A stretch of 26,843 nt of DNA from Clostridiales bacterium UBA6468 (GTDB lineage Bacteria; Bacillota; Clostridia; Oscillospirales; Oscillospiraceae): assembly GCA_002436765.1 (NCBI GenBank), contig DJNI01000016.1:1-26843 (forward strand), in the 5' to 3' direction. The notes below the pieces were generated by a model. That model was given only the letters and a program-made list of their open reading frames with translations. It was not told the DNA's origin and made no database searches. Positions within the stretch are counted from its first letter, which is position 1. Each line of letters opens with the position of its first letter. This document shows positions 23,741 to 26,843 of the stretch, in pieces. A program made the translations under genes and the position numbers.

Positions 23741-25540
23741 ATGAAAGAAAAAATGAACGTTCTCTTTATTACTCCTTTTGAAGACATGCGTCCGACGGTT
23801 CAGAAAATTGCCAGGCTCTTTCCGAATATCGATGCCTCGATCCGCTCCGGAAGCGATGAAGAGGGGCTGCAAATCGCTCTGGATGCCTCTAACGCAAACC
23901 TCGACTGCATCGTTTCCCGGGGAAATACTGCAACCATGATTCGCAGCGCGGTAGCCACCCCGGTCGTTGAGGTAAAAACGACACTGAATGATGTCCTTCA
24001 GTCCCTGGCGGATGTTCCGCAGCTTCCTGCGGTCGTGGGCGCCGTGGGCTACAGCAATGTCCTGTCCGGCATGGACGTTCTGAAACGTTTCCTTCCCTTT
24101 GATCTGAAAATATTCGGATTTGATCACGTCTCCCAGACAACTGCTATCTTCTCCGAGTTGAAGGCGGCAAACATCCATACCATTGTGTGCGACACCGTTA
24201 CTTATCACCTGGCATCCGCCCAGGGCTTCGATGCCTATATTCTGCGCTCCGGTGAGGATTCCATCCGCTACGCCTTTGATTATGTCAACCTTTTGCAGCA
24301 ATCCAGCGCCTCCATTCTGGAAGAGAACCAGCTGCTGCGTCGACTGGCCTCCGCAAATGCGGAAGGCGAGACCGTTGTCTTCTCTCAGGATCGCAAGCTC
24401 TATTATTCCTCCCTGAGCAAGCAGGAATCCGTCGTTTTTGATTATCTTCTGGAGCGGCTTACGGATTTCGATACCACCGATAAGTTCAAGATCGTCAAAC
24501 AGCACGCAGGATATCTATACCGCATCACCGCGAAAAAGGTCGCGGTCTGCGGCAGATTCTACTACGCCTATTTCATCAGCCGCCGCATTCCGAATTTCCA
24601 GAGCACCCATCGCGGCATCCGGTATGTGACTGAAGACGAAATTCAAAAGGAGATGGACAGCAGCGTTTTCGGCATTGCCAACCTGAAGGCTTATTATTCT
24701 CAGGAATTGAATCAGGCGCTGTCACGTAAAAGCCCCGTTTTGATCTTGGGCGAGGTCGGCGTGGGGAAAAATCACCTGGCCGAAATGATATATCTGAACA
24801 GCCAATTCACAAAAAATCCCTTTGTATTCATTGATTTTCAGCTGATCAACCGGCAGACCTGGAATTTTCTGATCGGACACAACGAGTCTCCTCTCTGCGA
24901 CCAGAGCAATACCCTCTTCCTGAAAAACATTGACGCCCTGAACCCAGCACAGATCACCCAGCTTCTCGGCGCGCTTGCTGAAGGAAACGTAGCCAAACGG
25001 AACCGCATTCTGATTTCCTGCTCCTCCCGCCGTAATCAGGCGCTTATCCCACATCTTGCCAGAGTGATAGATCAGCTTTCCTGCATTACGATCAATATGC
25101 AGCCCCTTCAGGGGAAGTATGGAACGATTGAAGCCTCCATAAATCTGCTGTTGTCGGATTTTCGCAGAAAACATAACTGTCGGGTCGGCGATCCGGAGCC
25201 AGAGGCTATGACGCTTCTGCTGCACTATGACTGGCCTCAGAATTATAACCAGCTTATTCGCGTTATTGGCAAGATCGCAACCTTTGCCGGAAACGGCATC
25301 ATTACGAAGGAGATCGTTTCAGAGGCGCTGACGACGGAAATGCTGTCCACCCAGGGCATAACAGAGCTTTGCGCAAATACATTTCTGGATCTGACAAAGC
25401 CTCTCAGCGAGATAAACGCGGACATCATCCGGATTCTGCTGGAGCAGAACAACGGCAACCAGTCACAAACCGCCAAAAGTCTCGGCATCAGCCGGACAAC
25501 CATGTGGCGGATGATGAAAGAGCAGAATGTCCAAAAATAG
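23741..25540 (+). CDS. PrpR-type transcriptional regulator with degenerate AAA+ domain
   Basis: A 599-aa protein. Residues 5-185 are a PrpR_N-like effector domain; 215-310 a linker region; 310-510 an AAA+ domain of NtrC type; about 560-593 a Fis-type helix-turn-helix (NNGNQSQTAKSLGISRTTMW). Walker A is kept (GEVGVGKN, 337-344), but Walker B reads TLFLKNI (391-397) without the acidic pair, the GAFTGA sigma-54 contact loop is absent, and the WPGNVREL block has become WPQNYNQL (498-505). It is therefore unlikely to drive sigma-54 transcription. It is divergent from the catabolic operon and is its probable regulator, sensing a small acid. ATG 23741 (GGGGG upstream) is preferred; ATG 23753 is possible. 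Confidence 0.85.
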   Translation: MKEKMNVLFITPFEDMRPTVQKIARLFPNIDASIRSGSDEEGLQIALDASNANLDCIVSRGNTATMIRSAVATPVVEVKTTLNDVLQSLADVPQLPAVVGAVGYSNVLSGMDVLKRFLPFDLKIFGFDHVSQTTAIFSELKAANIHTIVCDTVTYHLASAQGFDAYILRSGEDSIRYAFDYVNLLQQSSASILEENQLLRRLASANAEGETVVFSQDRKLYYSSLSKQESVVFDYLLERLTDFDTTDKFKIVKQHAGYLYRITAKKVAVCGRFYYAYFISRRIPNFQSTHRGIRYVTEDEIQKEMDSSVFGIANLKAYYSQELNQALSRKSPVLILGEVGVGKNHLAEMIYLNSQFTKNPFVFIDFQLINRQTWNFLIGHNESPLCDQSNTLFLKNIDALNPAQITQLLGALAEGNVAKRNRILISCSSRRNQALIPHLARVIDQLSCITINMQPLQGKYGTIEASINLLLSDFRRKHNCRVGDPEPEAMTLLLHYDWPQNYNQLIRVIGKIATFAGNGIITKEIVSEALTTEMLSTQGITELCANTFLDLTKPLSEINADIIRILLEQNNGNQSQTAKSLGISRTTMWRMMKEQNVQK

Positions 25541-25592
25541 AGGCAGTAATTTTACGATCCTGCTTCAAACCTGGGCACGCAAATAGTCAACA

Positions 25593-25766
25593 TCATCCTG
25601 GCTGGTGACGTACGCTTTCCCTGCCCCGGTTTATTTCCAGGTCAAAAATGCCGCTGTGCTCTGACCGCATGATTGCGCGGTGTCCGCATAAGTCGATTTG
25701 CACCAAAATCGGAGCAGTTTTTCTCTGCAATGTTTCAATTCGCAACAATTTTCCCCCGTCGAATCA
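25593..25766 (-). repeat. repeat-like open stretch without a start codon
   Basis: A minus-strand frame of about 56 codons (including the blocks LQRKTAPILVQIDLCGHR and FDLEINRGRESVRHQPG) is open from a TGA near 25765 to a TGA at 25593, with no ATG near its start and no ribosome site. From memory, similar fragments recur as tiny 'hypothetical proteins' in Oscillospiraceae, which would make this a dispersed repeat; this was not searched. Apart from this and a promoter, 25541-25899 shows no gene, and no clear terminator follows the regulator. Confidence 0.35.
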
Positions 25767-25796
25767 TTGTTATGATTCCGTTCCGTTTTTTATAAT
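25767..25796 (+). promoter_or_regulatory. probable promoter of the AEC carrier gene
   Basis: TTGTTA (25767-25772), 18-base spacer, consensus TATAAT (25791-25796). The leader of about 97 bases contains a perfect dyad GTGCCA (25840-25845) / TGGCAC (25853-25858), a possible operator or hairpin. Confidence 0.6.
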
Positions 25797-25899
25797 AAAA
25801 GAGTGAATTCCCATCATTCCGTGTCTTCACATATCTGATGTGCCAGCTAAAATGGCACCCCAAACCGCTTAAAATATCTTTCAGCAAGGGAGATTCAGT

Positions 25900-26793
25900 A
25901 TGCAAACAATTTTTACACAGGTCATTATCATGTTTTTGTTGGCCGGAGTGGGCGCTGTACTGTTCCGCACGAAAAAACTAAGCGTGGAGGGGAACAAAAG
26001 CATAGGGAATATTCTTATCTACCTCTCCCTTCCCGCCGTTATTATACAAAGTTTTTTGGTGGAGCGTACACCTCAGCGAACACTCGGACTGGCAATTAGT
26101 GCAGTGGGGGCGTTGCTTTCTCTGCTGCTGTCCATAACAATTTCACGAATCTTTTTCAAAAAAGATTCCGTAGCGCAATTTGCTGCCAGTTTTTCCAATC
26201 CTGGCTTTTTCGGGATACCTATCATCACCGCTTGTCTGGGAAATGATTGCGTTTTTTACATCGCCGCATATATTGCTCTATTGAATCTCTTTCAATGGAG
26301 CTACGGCGTTAGCATTCTGACCGGAAATCAGGATCGCTTTCCTTGGAACAAGCTGCTGAAGGCACCTTTTTTGATTGCCATCATTTTAGGGCTTCTCCTC
26401 TACTTCACGCAGCTTCAGCTACCACACATTTTGACAAATAGTATCTCCCTGCTGGCCGGATTGAACACTCCGCTGGCGATGTTTGTCGTGGGCGTGTACC
26501 TTGCCCAAATCAATTGGAGAAGCTGCATACGAAGAATCGCTCTTTTGAGAATATCTGTAGTGAAACTTTTAATAGTTCCAGCAGTGACCCTGATGTTGCT
26601 TCTGTGTTTGCCTCATGCATTTGCCGATCTAAAATTTGTCTTGCTCATTGCGGCTGCCTGTCCTTCCGGTTCCAATATTGTGGTATACGCCCAGCTCCAC
26701 AACTGTGACGCACAATATGCCTCTGAAACCGTTGTTGTTACAACACTGCTTTCTATTCTTACCATTCCATTATTCTCCCATTTCCTTTTCTAG
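25900..26793 (+). CDS. AEC-family (auxin efflux carrier-like) transporter
   Basis: A 297-aa protein with about ten hydrophobic helices in two inverted halves. It has the family blocks ILIYLSLPAVIIQSFL in the first half, SFSNPGFFGIPI (about 96-107) and a NTPLAMFVVGVYLAQ segment in the second half, then ACPSGSNIVVYA (about 258-269). AEC carriers move organic anions such as malate or malonate. GGGAG lies eight bases before ATG 25900. The base composition looks A/T-richer than the operon, so it may have a different origin. It points the same way as the regulator but has its own promoter. Confidence 0.87.
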   Translation: MQTIFTQVIIMFLLAGVGAVLFRTKKLSVEGNKSIGNILIYLSLPAVIIQSFLVERTPQRTLGLAISAVGALLSLLLSITISRIFFKKDSVAQFAASFSNPGFFGIPIITACLGNDCVFYIAAYIALLNLFQWSYGVSILTGNQDRFPWNKLLKAPFLIAIILGLLLYFTQLQLPHILTNSISLLAGLNTPLAMFVVGVYLAQINWRSCIRRIALLRISVVKLLIVPAVTLMLLLCLPHAFADLKFVLLIAAACPSGSNIVVYAQLHNCDAQYASETVVVTTLLSILTIPLFSHFLF

Positions 26794-26843
26794 GGAAGCT
26801 CTGATTAAATCGGCGAGAGCTGTGAGTGAGAGATTTTTCGTCC
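26794..26843. repeat. short repeat fragment at the window end
   Basis: GGAAGCTCTGA (26794-26804) also occurs at 798-808 beside repeat copy A. Here it starts a dyad AGCTCT (26797-26802) / AGAGCT (26816-26821). It may be the edge of a dispersed repeat cut by the window. Confidence 0.35.

Noticed and set aside
1..26843. tRNA, rRNA, CRISPR arrays, transposases, known riboswitches
   Set aside because: None recognised on reading both strands; I cannot exclude weakly conserved structured RNAs without a covariance search.

Overview
The window looks like a contig from an anaerobic, low-to-mid G+C Bacillota of the Oscillospiraceae/Clostridia type, probably a gut metagenome assembly. The support is an oxygen-sensitive NrdG radical-SAM activase, AGGAGG-type ribosome sites, sigma-A-like promoters, Clostridia-typical families (PF06838 methionine gamma-lyase-like, YugP-like zinc peptidase, TraX) and short dispersed palindromic repeats. 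No genome search was possible, so the taxonomy is inference.

Layout. 1-524: 3'-truncated zinc-ribbon membrane protein (-) that ends in a 48-bp perfect palindrome at the window edge, probably an assembly or amplification artefact. 525-1143: repeat-rich intergenic DNA. 1144-3450 (-): dut and nrdG (dNTP metabolism, overlapping stop/start), then an AI-2E-family permease with its own terminator. 3652-7794 (+): membrane zinc peptidase; an AbrB-like regulator, PLP lyase and EamA exporter operon; then a TraX-like protein. Two promoters here overlap the terminator of the preceding gene. 7795-8033: a hairpin and a long concentric palindrome between convergent genes.

8034-23425 (-): the main item, a probable ten-gene catabolic operon of about 15.4 kb. 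In transcription order it encodes a four-carbon acid sugar kinase (DUF1537), an SLC13-like permease, two paralogous two-domain esterases, an iron-type alcohol dehydrogenase, a DapA-family lyase, PdxA2, a BNR/sialidase-fold protein, a 1,106-aa protein with two more esterase modules, and a MATE exporter. Each of the four esterase modules pairs a degenerate alpha/beta-hydrolase domain with an apparently intact Ser-Asp-His esterase domain. None of the hydrolases has a visible signal peptide, so they look cytoplasmic. The kinase and PdxA2 are the known D-threonate/erythronate-type route to DHAP; the esterases, propeller protein, lyase and dehydrogenase suggest import of a larger C4-acid-containing compound that is broken down inside the cell. 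The real substrate is unknown.

23426-25540: divergent control region and a PrpR-type regulator whose AAA+ domain has lost GAFTGA and Walker B acidic residues, fitting the sigma-A-like (not sigma-54) promoter of the operon. 25541-25899: a repeat-like open stretch plus a promoter. 25900-26793: an AEC-family carrier (+). The last 50 bases hold a fragment resembling part of the repeat region near the start.
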